The notes under the pieces were generated by a model. That model was not told where the DNA came from. It worked only from the letters and a program-made list of their open reading frames with translations, and did not search any database. From IMG/VR virus record IMGVR_UViG_3300025840_000347, positions 1-20,251 of that record: DNA of 20,251 bases; one strand, written 5' to 3'. Of the stretch, positions 15,001 through 20,251 are shown in pieces; positions within the stretch are counted from its first letter, which is position 1; every line of letters starts with the position of its first letter. This DNA comes from a virus. The position numbers and the translations under genes were made by a program.

Positions 15001-15203
15001 AGCCGTTTGTCGTTGGTGTCGGTAAAGGGTAGGTCAAACGTTAGGGTGTGCGGCGCTTTACTGCGCCCTACCTCAGTCATGTCGGCCAACTCAAAGTTTA
15101 GCGACAAAGACAAGTCATTGACGTCAAGGTAGTAGAAGTCGCTATGCGGGTATGGTTTTGAAGCCGTCGGTTTCAGTAGTTCGACAATAGCAATTTGCAA
15201 CAT
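12096..15203 (-). CDS. Large tail-tip/baseplate hub-like protein
   Basis: A 1035-aa protein. The N-terminus (about 24-65: FYYLDVNDLSLSLNFELADM, then APHTLTFDLPFTDTNDKRL) resembles the hub or tail-tip openings I know from Bacteroidota phages, where an early beta domain is followed by a strand pair such as GERVLAGVLQVTSADLQARK. A receptor-contact or carbohydrate-like middle follows (Thr/Ser-rich, 280-470), then a VGEWFEALMTRFNLALDVNF segment characteristic of hub-like domains (about 465-490). A stretch near 780-845 holds six cysteines (including CC and GRCNTGAQC). It likely forms the tail tip or hub below the tube and may contact the host surface. It is coupled to the upstream tail gene by TAATG at 15201-15205. 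The role is inferred from size, order and N-terminal pattern. Confidence 0.72.
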   Translation of the reverse strand: MLQIAIVELLKPTASKPYPHSDFYYLDVNDLSLSLNFELADMTEVGRSKAPHTLTFDLPFTDTNDKRLMRFREIGSTGNANTTEDVVVFHNGERVLAGVLQVTSADLQARKYKCVIYGATIDIYGKLRSASWVDVFTNPDGTISQALNHRKTAENVKRSNHGSDVAPALYDITDGEVGEDVVWYPIQDTYQDVPEGASYSPYVLTQGFVTNSQTGSRRWTARSHVPALQVSYLLQVVMQYAGYELNMTAGAMATSGDTPRFDKMYYLTDPENQTYRPYYGAQVVGSQLLSIQGQVTDTGTGTSTNVIYSIYGSSTTTSTSIYENWFNIEAYTATTPTYDPDNLFTQLGFEAPNTGTYVFTIRWRYTKGTTPDLHKTGVSALNFSEGIETPIQWVSISSGQSSGTSEYNNEVTTIVTASVGQYIVFKFHWEGVAAANPIVIESNDFAVTLNSYIADTDYLAVPQSIGQEKVGEWFEALMTRFNLALDVNFYTKEVSLLERAKLFNDDPSSAKDWSTKVDRSKPFVVRGNGDNLHRQITFQSAEGEEYATQWWNETYGAFDRAIFRSTLPYAKGDETIGEYFACPRFRRLPDSVNTYNHFYADGINQSEKPIFLYAHQQESSYDASPRGHVPTLLYRGEQQESYYLGVQDNLILYDNANDTTQLAQASIKYTSIPQAWYGNRTLYFNQMGSMDGVDHATRQGLRVAAYGRELRDKYNTEQRVVECEVRLDVADVSNLSYSDVIRIDTQLYYIDAIREYYVGQRRNCKAQLRKFVYAGNVEQALGTCTLDVQNIEVSCDGLVTFIDSQGLSLAGNYGCCFYYGGGTWTWDEDTGRCNTGAQCDSALFRGMKNQGGMVSKDTLGYMNFGAGQVVYGVDDSDNTQIITFQLETSSVTGGTYSYGKSSDNIDHFLLPPNVNVGFNVEYIATDTTDANKGDVEFGTWTGVIRSIDFVTSKAGADDVTSRIGDTSPLSFGVEAAVVDDKNYVRFYCGGITGDWTIQVTAEVRVIDQTQTSAVKAMAMQDESYILIQDDYLLLG

Positions 15204-16603
15204 TACGCAAGCGGTGTAGGTTGGTTACTATACTCGATATTGAACTTGTATTCAATGACCTTTTCTGTTTCCTTGTACATGAAACTAAACGACGTGTCAG
15301 TAATAATTACTGGGTAAAACGCTGCTTCGTGGTCTGTGCCATTGCCCTTGAACCTTGTTGCTAAAACTTCGCGGCTGACTAACATCTGTTCTACCAGTGT
15401 GTTTAGGTTCTCGTCAATGTGTCCAGTAGCTACCCGTAGCTTACGACTAACATTGGTTGCCGCGCTAACTCGACTGCGCTTTAGTGGGTCGTCCAACACT
15501 AACGCACTGGTAGCGTTAGCCGTGTTGTAATTGCCTGTGGTTTTGTTGTAGGTGTTGCGCGTCATTTCCATAGACTGCTCGACGTAGGCAAAACAACTCA
15601 GGTAGTCATATCCGCCTAGCTTGTTCAAAAACTTCAATTGTATTGGTGTCGTGCACCCATCAATGTTGTTGCTTGACGCACGCAACAACCGCACGTATGA
15701 CGCGCCTTCAGGGTTTTGAAGCCCGTCTTCGGCATAGATTCTAATTTCTGTCCACGACCCGCTTGTAATCAAACCCCTTAGCGTGCTGCCGTAGAAATAG
15801 TTGCCGCCGCTATCTTTTAGGTTGGCAATGTCCCATGCCCCGCACGGCAACTCACGCACTACCTCGCCGTCGTTCTGTGTGCCAAAACCACTATACGCAA
15901 CGTCTTGCAACGTAATACTAAACGTTTCTGAAATTGCGAACGCCGCAACGACTAACACATTTATGCGGTCTAGCGACACGTCAAATTCAGAACCTGCCGT
16001 GTTGTTTGTCGCCAAAAATGAAACGCTGTACCTATCGTTGTCTGATATGTATGCTACCTGTGTCGGCGTGTTCAGAAAAATGTTGAAGGGCAAAGTTGGT
16101 CGCATGGTCAGGAACTTACCCGACGTGCCGTTAATAACATAGTCGTTCCAAGGGCTGTCGGCGCTACCAGTAAACTCATTCAATAAACTACCTGCAATGA
16201 CGTAATGGTATGAACAAGTTTCTATTGTATCGCTGCCGTTGTCCGTTGTGCCCCAACATAGTTTGACCTTAAACTGGTTGTTTGCCGTCGGCGCTTTGTT
16301 CGCGCTATCCCATGTCGTTTCGTATTCGTCGCTGTTCAATAACGACTGCTCAAGGTAAACACATCCCGACAACACGTTGCGCAGATTGAACACCCCAAAC
16401 CCTTCGGCGTTAGGAAACGAACGAATGGTAGTAACTAAATGCTCCTCGAAGTTATCGCTGCGGTCATAGCGGTAAACCTTTACGAAGTATGACGGGTTGG
16501 TCATAGTACCTAACGACGACTCAAACGCACGAACGGGTTGGTTGTCGTATGCCCACAAAACTACCTTGTCAGGTTCGCGTATATCGTATAGTGTGAAGGC
16601 CAT
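15203..16603 (-). CDS. Tail protein (distal-tail/tip region), Bacteroidota phage type
   Basis: A 466-aa beta-rich protein with no membrane segment. It carries a KFLNKLGGYDYLSCFAYVEQ motif at about 318-338, similar to the F-N-x-x-GGxDxxxF segment that I associate with tail proteins next to the hub gene in Bacteroidota phages. Near the C-terminus, FYPVIITDTSFSFMYKETEK and EYKFNIEYSNQPTPLA are typical of the end of such proteins. It is coupled upstream to the gp10-like gene (shared A at 16603, TAATG) and downstream to the tail-tip gene. It probably helps form the distal tail or tip ring. Exact function is not recognisable from sequence alone. Confidence 0.68.
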   Translation of the reverse strand: MAFTLYDIREPDKVVLWAYDNQPVRAFESSLGTMTNPSYFVKVYRYDRSDNFEEHLVTTIRSFPNAEGFGVFNLRNVLSGCVYLEQSLLNSDEYETTWDSANKAPTANNQFKVKLCWGTTDNGSDTIETCSYHYVIAGSLLNEFTGSADSPWNDYVINGTSGKFLTMRPTLPFNIFLNTPTQVAYISDNDRYSVSFLATNNTAGSEFDVSLDRINVLVVAAFAISETFSITLQDVAYSGFGTQNDGEVVRELPCGAWDIANLKDSGGNYFYGSTLRGLITSGSWTEIRIYAEDGLQNPEGASYVRLLRASSNNIDGCTTPIQLKFLNKLGGYDYLSCFAYVEQSMEMTRNTYNKTTGNYNTANATSALVLDDPLKRSRVSAATNVSRKLRVATGHIDENLNTLVEQMLVSREVLATRFKGNGTDHEAAFYPVIITDTSFSFMYKETEKVIEYKFNIEYSNQPTPLA

Positions 16604-17226
16604 TAATTACTTAGGTTAAAGTTGACTTTAATGTTGTTGACTTTGCGTTGCAGCACATTGCCAATCGCTGCGCTAATGTCTTTGGCGTATGCGTTTTCTA
16701 GAAGTTTCTTGTAGCGTGTAAATTGCGCTTGAATAGTAGGCATTAAAAAGGGCGTTGGAGCAATACCATGCAGGTAAACGTTGCGGCTAATAACATAGGC
16801 CATGCCGTCGTACGACATAAACCGACCTGTCTTTTTATCGTTCCACTGGGCTACGGGCTTGTCTACAATCCACTGCCTAATGCCCCTACGCAGCCCGCCC
16901 ACCTCGCCGCTACCTGTGCCAAACTGAAACGGGCTGTCAGGCGCTTTGTTGCTTGTCAGTGCCCCACGCACGCCTTTCTCCACAAATACCCAATACGGCG
17001 CATTTTCCATAGGCCACGTAACTACGGCGTTGCCTTGGTCGTCAACGGACACCTCATGTTCAATGCTATCGCTTAGGTTGCCCGTGCTGTTTTTGCCTGC
17101 CTTGTCCAGTATTGCCCGCGCCGTTCTAGACACAAACGCCCCATAGCTATTCAGTGTTTGGTAAACCTTGTTTAGCTTGACACGCTCGTCGCGTCCTAAA
17201 ATGCTCACCTTTAATTCTAAAATCAT
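16603..17226 (-). CDS. HK97 gp10-like neck/tail-completion protein
   Basis: A 207-aa protein. The centre reads NAPYWVFVEKGVRGALTSNK, followed by SPFQFGTG and RRGIRQWIVDKPVAQW, then YVISRNVYLHGIAPTPFLMP near 135-160. These match the HK97 gp10/minor tail pattern (pYw.fve.G..g...SPf.f.....I..W......I....y..Gi.ptpFl). Such proteins join the head to the tail. The start overlaps the tail-terminator-like gene's stop by four bases (ATGA) and the stop overlaps the next ATG. The assignment is from motif recognition and neighbours. Confidence 0.78.
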   Translation of the reverse strand: MILELKVSILGRDERVKLNKVYQTLNSYGAFVSRTARAILDKAGKNSTGNLSDSIEHEVSVDDQGNAVVTWPMENAPYWVFVEKGVRGALTSNKAPDSPFQFGTGSGEVGGLRRGIRQWIVDKPVAQWNDKKTGRFMSYDGMAYVISRNVYLHGIAPTPFLMPTIQAQFTRYKKLLENAYAKDISAAIGNVLQRKVNNIKVNFNLSN

Positions 17227-17690
17227 TCAAAAGGTGCTTCGCATAGGTTCAGTGGTGCGGGTACATGAATTGTAAACGTAGCCGACCAACCCGTAAGTAG
17301 GTTACTGAACTTGCTTGTAAACGGCTGACAATCCACGGGCATTTCAAAAGCCCATGTTTTATTTACCCTGTTGTCTGCCGCCGCACTAACGGCCAAACTA
17401 AACTGCGCCACTACGTCTTGCATAAGCAAAAACGTTTCGGTGTACACGTCTACTAGCGTGTCGGTCTGCTCTTCAATTACTAGGTCTGCTACTATGACTT
17501 CATACCTGTACTGCACATATCCGCTGTTAATCTGTGCGCCGCTACAATTGGCATACAACAAAGGGTATTTGTCAACACCTATTTGTTCAATGTCTAGTTC
17601 CTGCGTGCTGTTGGTGTGAAACGCCTGTAGAATTTCGTGTGCGTCTACAATCGTGCGAAACGTCAGGTCAATGTCTTTAAGCGTTTCCAT
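17223..17690 (-). CDS. Tail terminator/completion-like protein
   Basis: A 155-aa alpha/beta protein with a GVDKYPLLYANCSGAQINSG block at about 38-57, a strand YRYEVIVADLVIEEQTD, then VYTETFLLMQDVVAQFSLAV and a late LLTGWSATFTIHVPAPLNLC ending near CEAPFE. I recall this layout (YPll...; viaDlv...; vdvy.et..ll.Dv; gW...f.i..p.p.n.C..P) from small proteins after the terminase in Bacteroidota phages, thought to be tail terminators capping the tail tube at the neck. It overlaps the chaperone extension ORF by 14 bases and the gp10-like gene by 4. The role is inferred from synteny and size. Confidence 0.66.
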   Translation of the reverse strand: METLKDIDLTFRTIVDAHEILQAFHTNSTQELDIEQIGVDKYPLLYANCSGAQINSGYVQYRYEVIVADLVIEEQTDTLVDVYTETFLLMQDVVAQFSLAVSAAADNRVNKTWAFEMPVDCQPFTSKFSNLLTGWSATFTIHVPAPLNLCEAPFE

Positions 17691-17922
17691 TGATTTTTAT
17701 GCTTTCAGTTAGCTGTAGGTCGATTTCGTAGGCAAGGAAAGTAAACGCCTCAGTAATCAATATACGGCTGACCGCATCCAGTTGTAGTAAGTCCCCGTTA
17801 GCCAAGCGGTACATTACTCTGTACCATCCCCATTTATCCCTAAACTCCCGTTTGCCCTCTGATTGTTCCACACTTGTGAATAGAACGGCATATCTATCGC
17901 AAAGGTTTCTGCGGTATTCCAA
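17677..17922 (-). CDS. -1-frame extension (GT-like part) of the tail assembly chaperone
   Basis: This open frame lies in the -1 frame relative to the gene ending at 17814 and overlaps its last 109 bases. It has no ATG before 17814; the first candidate starts are TTG at 17922, or ATG at 17814 (sharing TAATG with the upstream stop, giving 45 aa). The product includes EFRDKWGWYRVMYRLANGDL at about 26-45, then ITEAFTFLAYEIDLQLTES. I recall KxGWYxVxYxLAxGD as a conserved pattern in tail proteins near this position in Bacteroidota phages; it extends upstream of the 17814 ATG, so an independent 45-aa gene would cut the domain. I therefore read it as the frameshifted part of a chaperone fusion, like gpGT of lambda. 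An independent start at 17814 remains possible. Confidence 0.7.
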   Translation of the reverse strand: MEYRRNLCDRYAVLFTSVEQSEGKREFRDKWGWYRVMYRLANGDLLQLDAVSRILITEAFTFLAYEIDLQLTESIKINGNA

Positions 17923-18428
17923 AAAAAAAGCATCGCACCTACGGCCAACGTCATAGGCATTTCACGCATTAACGCCACCCTATCTTCATCAATTGTGTAG
18001 TCCTCAATTTTGTAGTGGCCTTTGATATGTTCAATGACGGGTCGATACATGATAGCTAACGCCCTGTCTAGGTTTTGCCATAGGTCGCCCTTCGTGCAGT
18101 GCATTTCAAGGTCTACATATTCACCAAAGGTTAGTTTAGCCCAATTCGGTATAAACCCGTATTGGTTGCCTTCAACCTCAAATATCTGTACCAACTCGTA
18201 ATGTTCCTTTGGTTCTTCCTCTACCCACTTTAGGCGCTGCACAATGTCGTTATAGCTTGCGTTGGTCAGGTAATCTACCTCTAATTCATTCAAATCGCAG
18301 AACGCTGTAATCGCTACAACGGCCTTCTCTTTGTCCGTGCGTGCGTGTTCAATGCTCTTTGTGTAGTGTTGGTACTGACCAATAGTAATGTCCTCCCAAC
18401 TTTCGGGTATCTTAATTTTCTTGTTCAT
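17814..18428 (-). CDS. Tail assembly chaperone-like protein (G-like)
   Basis: A 204-aa protein beginning KKIKIPESWEDITIGQYQHY, with EEEPKEHYELVQIFEVEGNQ in the middle and a helical C-terminal half (LMREMPMTLAVGAMLFFWNT). The IPESW..ItigQYq.y start is one I recall from conserved proteins next to the terminase in Bacteroidota phages. With the overlapping -1 ORF and a slippery T9 run at 17921-17929, it looks like the G/GT tail assembly chaperone pair, in which a minority of ribosomes shift to make a longer fusion (here 169 residues plus 81, about 250). Chaperones bind the tape measure while tube subunits assemble. The start overlaps the terminase stop (ATGA). Unlike most phages, it is not next to the tape measure. 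Confidence 0.66.
   Translation of the reverse strand: MNKKIKIPESWEDITIGQYQHYTKSIEHARTDKEKAVVAITAFCDLNELEVDYLTNASYNDIVQRLKWVEEEPKEHYELVQIFEVEGNQYGFIPNWAKLTFGEYVDLEMHCTKGDLWQNLDRALAIMYRPVIEHIKGHYKIEDYTIDEDRVALMREMPMTLAVGAMLFFWNTAETFAIDMPFYSQVWNNQRANGSLGINGDGTE
17921..17930 (-). promoter_or_regulatory. Slippery T9 run: probable programmed -1 frameshift site
   Basis: The gene frame reads ATG CTT TTT TTT TGG AAT on the minus strand, which contains T TTT TTT in the correct phase for X XXY YYZ slippage. After a -1 slip the next codon is TTG at 17922, entering the extension frame that runs to 17677. Seven bases after the T-run a weak stem (CGCAG/TTGCG, with a G-T pair, 17913-17897 region) could act as a stimulator. 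Nine T in a row could equally promote RNA polymerase slippage. Confidence 0.7.
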
Positions 18429-19585
18429 GCTATGACGTAATGGCCTGTGCGGTTGGCTAGTTTATTTAGGCACACGTAACGCGTTGCGTCTACGGCGTGG
18501 TTATACAAATCTACTGGTTGTCCCATCAACCTGCCGTCTTTATCGGACTTCCATTTGTAGTTGCGAAACTCTTTGTTGACGTTGACACTATCGGCCTTGA
18601 CGTACAACTTGCGGCGGCGCATAATATCAATGCCCGCCCGTACTGAGTCTGCACCTTTCTTTGCGGGCTTGACATTGAACCCTTCGCGTCGTAACTCCTC
18701 AATGCTTTTTGGTTCGGCGCTGTCGGCAATTACTTCGTCACTGCGCGTTATGCCTACGTCGCGCATATAATGGGCTAAGTCTTGGTTGGTCATACCCGTT
18801 TCATACATGACCTCTTCTATATAAATGTCGCCCTGCCTATCGCCTAGAATGTAAACTGCAACAAGTGCCGTCGGGTCAGTAGCGTACCCCCAATCCAAAC
18901 CATAGGCCAATAGCTTTGCCTGTTCAGGTCTATCCTTGTACGTGTGTGTTACAAAAACATTGTCACGGCTGACGCCCTTCTGACCCAACCCAAACACACG
19001 CCAGTAGTTTTCGTCTGTGTCTTTGAGGCGTTCAATTTCCGCAATGGTCTGTGCATTCAGAAACGGGTTGTCTTTGTATGTGCTAATAAAAAAGTTGGCG
19101 TCGTCCCTAGGTATCAATTCGTCGTATATGTACGAATACTCCATCGACGGGTTAAAGTCACAAATGAACTTCTCTGTTGTACGCATAAGCAACTGGTACG
19201 TTTCGTCCCGCGACAACTCGTTTATTTCGTTGACGTAACAAATTTGTCTTTTGCGTCCTCGTATTCTGTCGGGTGTGTCTACGCTAATAAACTCCCACAT
19301 ATTGCCAAACAAGTAATACGTCTGCTCGGTTTTGTTGTGGTTCTTCTCAGTGTACCAACCCTGACTTGTTAGCACCTCCACAAAGTCACGCAGCACTGAC
19401 CCGCGCAAACTAGGAAACGTCTTGCGTACTACGCTAATTGTCCAACCTGCATTCGGGTTGGCCGCGCACCACTCAGCCAATACCTGCACACAACTAAACG
19501 TCTTGCCACTACGACTGCCGCCTTGGTGTATAGATAGGCGTTTCTTGCAACTCTTTAAGTCGTAGTATGTCTTGGGCTGCGTCAC
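18425..19585 (-). CDS. terL: Terminase large subunit (TerL)
   Basis: A 386-aa packaging motor and nuclease of the PBSX/Terminase_3-like type. The ATPase part has Walker A GGSRSGKT (22-29), Walker B ICYVNE (115-120) and a coupling-type motif DFNPS (143-147). The nuclease part has three expected acidic residues: Asp231 in YGLDWGY, Asp288 in IADSAEP, and Asp366 in YNHAVDATRY. It pumps DNA through the portal and cuts concatemers. The start is GTG at 19585, overlapping the small-terminase TGA (GTGA); there is no better ATG in this position. The downstream stop overlaps the next ATG. It is somewhat short for a TerL (many are 400-500), but no key motif is missing. Confidence 0.93.
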   Translation of the reverse strand: MTQPKTYYDLKSCKKRLSIHQGGSRSGKTFSCVQVLAEWCAANPNAGWTISVVRKTFPSLRGSVLRDFVEVLTSQGWYTEKNHNKTEQTYYLFGNMWEFISVDTPDRIRGRKRQICYVNEINELSRDETYQLLMRTTEKFICDFNPSMEYSYIYDELIPRDDANFFISTYKDNPFLNAQTIAEIERLKDTDENYWRVFGLGQKGVSRDNVFVTHTYKDRPEQAKLLAYGLDWGYATDPTALVAVYILGDRQGDIYIEEVMYETGMTNQDLAHYMRDVGITRSDEVIADSAEPKSIEELRREGFNVKPAKKGADSVRAGIDIMRRRKLYVKADSVNVNKEFRNYKWKSDKDGRLMGQPVDLYNHAVDATRYVCLNKLANRTGHYVIA

Positions 19586-19902
19586 TCTTCCTTGCCCAAA
19601 TTGCTTTCTTTTTGGTCTGTGCGTTCTAGCACTTCGTCAAACCATGTCGGCGTTGTTGGCTCTACGTCCATGCTTACTTGCAATTCTTGTTGCTTGGGCA
19701 TAAAGTATGGCATCAACCCGCCAAGTGCTTTTAGGTACTTCTCGCTTGACTCGGTACGCAACGCGTCTAGGGCGTCCTCGATATGCTTGACCTCGCCGTT
19801 CATAATAGACACGAACAACGCCCGCGCTTCGCTGCTCACTTTATCCTGCGCCCCCTTTGGTCTACCCTTTGGGTTGCCGCTTTGTCCTTTCTTGAATGGC
19901 AT
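19582..19902 (-). CDS. terS: DUF5681-type protein, probable terminase small subunit
   Basis: A 106-aa protein with the DUF5681 signature near its N-terminus: FKKGQSGNPKGRPKGAQDK (3-21), followed by helices (SSEARALFVSIMNGEVKHIE and EKYLKALGGLMPYFMPK). Proteins with this start lie just before the large terminase in many phages and are taken as small terminases that recognise the packaging site, with the basic KGRPKG arm contacting DNA. Here it directly precedes and overlaps terL. The 16-base gap to the winged-helix gene is A-rich with no clear Shine-Dalgarno sequence. The family call is strong; small terminase function is inferred from context. Confidence 0.8.
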   Translation of the reverse strand: MPFKKGQSGNPKGRPKGAQDKVSSEARALFVSIMNGEVKHIEDALDALRTESSEKYLKALGGLMPYFMPKQQELQVSMDVEPTTPTWFDEVLERTDQKESNLGKEE

Positions 19903-19918
19903 TGTTTCTAGTTGTTGT

Positions 19919-20143
19919 TTACAATACGCTACCTAGCGTGTAACGTGCCACACTTGTCTTACCTCCCCACCTGTTAGGTACGTCTACCATAGTCATAGGT
20001 ACGTCGTAACCTTCTCTTCGTAATGTGTGAATGGTTGCAGATAGTCGTGTGTTGCCAAGGTCTTGAATGGCTTGCAGACTGGTTATGCTTTTGTGGTTCT
20101 GTAGGTACTCCAACAAACGCGTTTTGTGTGTTTCCTTTTTCAT
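19919..20143 (-). CDS. Small winged-helix/HTH DNA-binding protein
   Basis: A 74-aa protein with the pattern KTRLLEYLQNHKSITSLQAI (about 7-26) followed by DLGNTRLSATIHTLRREGYD (28-47), the turn and recognition helix, and a wing GGKTSVARYTL at the end. This matches the small phage HTH family with ITS.qAi...g.tRLsa.I..Lr.eGy (I would look for HTH_39-like Pfam hits). It probably binds DNA, either as a regulator of the late genes or as an accessory in packaging; its position before terS would suit either. The ATG overlaps the upstream gene's TGA (ATGA at 20140-20143). Confidence 0.78.
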   Translation of the reverse strand: MKKETHKTRLLEYLQNHKSITSLQAIQDLGNTRLSATIHTLRREGYDVPMTMVDVPNRWGGKTSVARYTLGSVL

Positions 20144-20251
20144 TCTTCTAACTTGTTTTTATAGTGTTGTATGATTCTCTCTGTTTCGTTTTTGTAAAAG
20201 TCTTTGAAGTTTCCGCGTTCTTCCATCTTCCAAAACTTGAACAAGACATTG
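20140..20251 (-). CDS. C-terminal end of an unidentified gene (5' truncated)
   Basis: The minus strand is open from the right edge of the window (first full codon at 20250) to TGA at 20142-20140, giving 36 residues that end FYKNETERIIQHYKNKLEE. The piece is basic, charged and helical. It overlaps the winged-helix gene's ATG by four bases (ATGA), which supports the reading frame. There is too little sequence to identify the protein. Confidence 0.6.
   Translation of the reverse strand, partial: NVLFKFWKMEERGNFKDFYKNETERIIQHYKNKLEE

Noticed and set aside
18944-19372. Plus-strand frame of 142 aa
   Set aside because: Antisense to the large terminase, where the minus frame carries all catalytic motifs.
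1-20251. CRISPR arrays, tRNA genes, integrase, transposase or attachment sites
   Set aside because: No regularly spaced repeats with unique spacers, no cloverleaf-like segments and no recombinase motifs were seen. The junction spacers recur every 230-300 bases with genes between them and are not CRISPR repeats.

Overview
The window looks like the packaging and virion-assembly region of a tailed dsDNA phage (or prophage), probably infecting a member of the Bacteroidota. The host inference rests on recognised phage-protein families typical of that group (a KGQSGNPKGRPKG-type DUF5681 small terminase, a DUF6712-like connector, an XkdF-like maturation protease, a GWYRVMYRLANGD-type tail-chaperone extension), A-rich or zero-length leaders without clear Shine-Dalgarno sequences, and several ATGA/TAATG stop-start overlaps. 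Every gene I can support is on the minus strand, so transcription runs from high to low coordinates. There are no rRNA, tRNA, CRISPR, insertion-sequence or integrase signals.

Layout in transcription order (right to left): a 5'-truncated CDS (20140-20251), a small winged-helix protein, DUF5681-type small terminase, large terminase (GTG start), a tail-assembly-chaperone-like gene with a T9 slippery run and a -1-frame extension ORF, a tail-terminator-like protein, an HK97 gp10-like tail-completion protein, two large tail/tail-tip proteins, a previously easy-to-miss 55-aa ORF, the tape measure, an XkdF-like prohead protease, a run of nine small and mostly very acidic ORFs (6009-8440), a scaffold-like protein, the HK97-fold-like major capsid protein and a second structural protein closed by a strong intrinsic terminator (3728-3753). 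Then follow a 113-aa protein, the portal (with an unusual C-terminal domain), a small basic protein, a DUF6712-like connector, an overlapping 47-aa ORF, and a tail-fibre/appendage-like gene that runs off the left edge.

Together these genes cover DNA packaging (terminases, portal), procapsid building (protease, scaffold, capsid), neck (connector, terminator, gp10-like) and the long tail (chaperone, tape measure, tip). The order is non-canonical: tail genes lie between terminase and head genes, and the portal follows the capsid gene.

The three most interesting signals are (1) a textbook-like -1 frameshift arrangement in the chaperone gene, (2) a cluster of nine small acidic proteins of unknown function embedded in the morphogenesis operon, and (3) a near-identical 11-base spacer (minus strand ACCACAACGWT) that sits exactly between the stop codon of one ORF and the ATG of the next at most junctions of that cluster. 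No gene-free stretch longer than about 75 bases exists.
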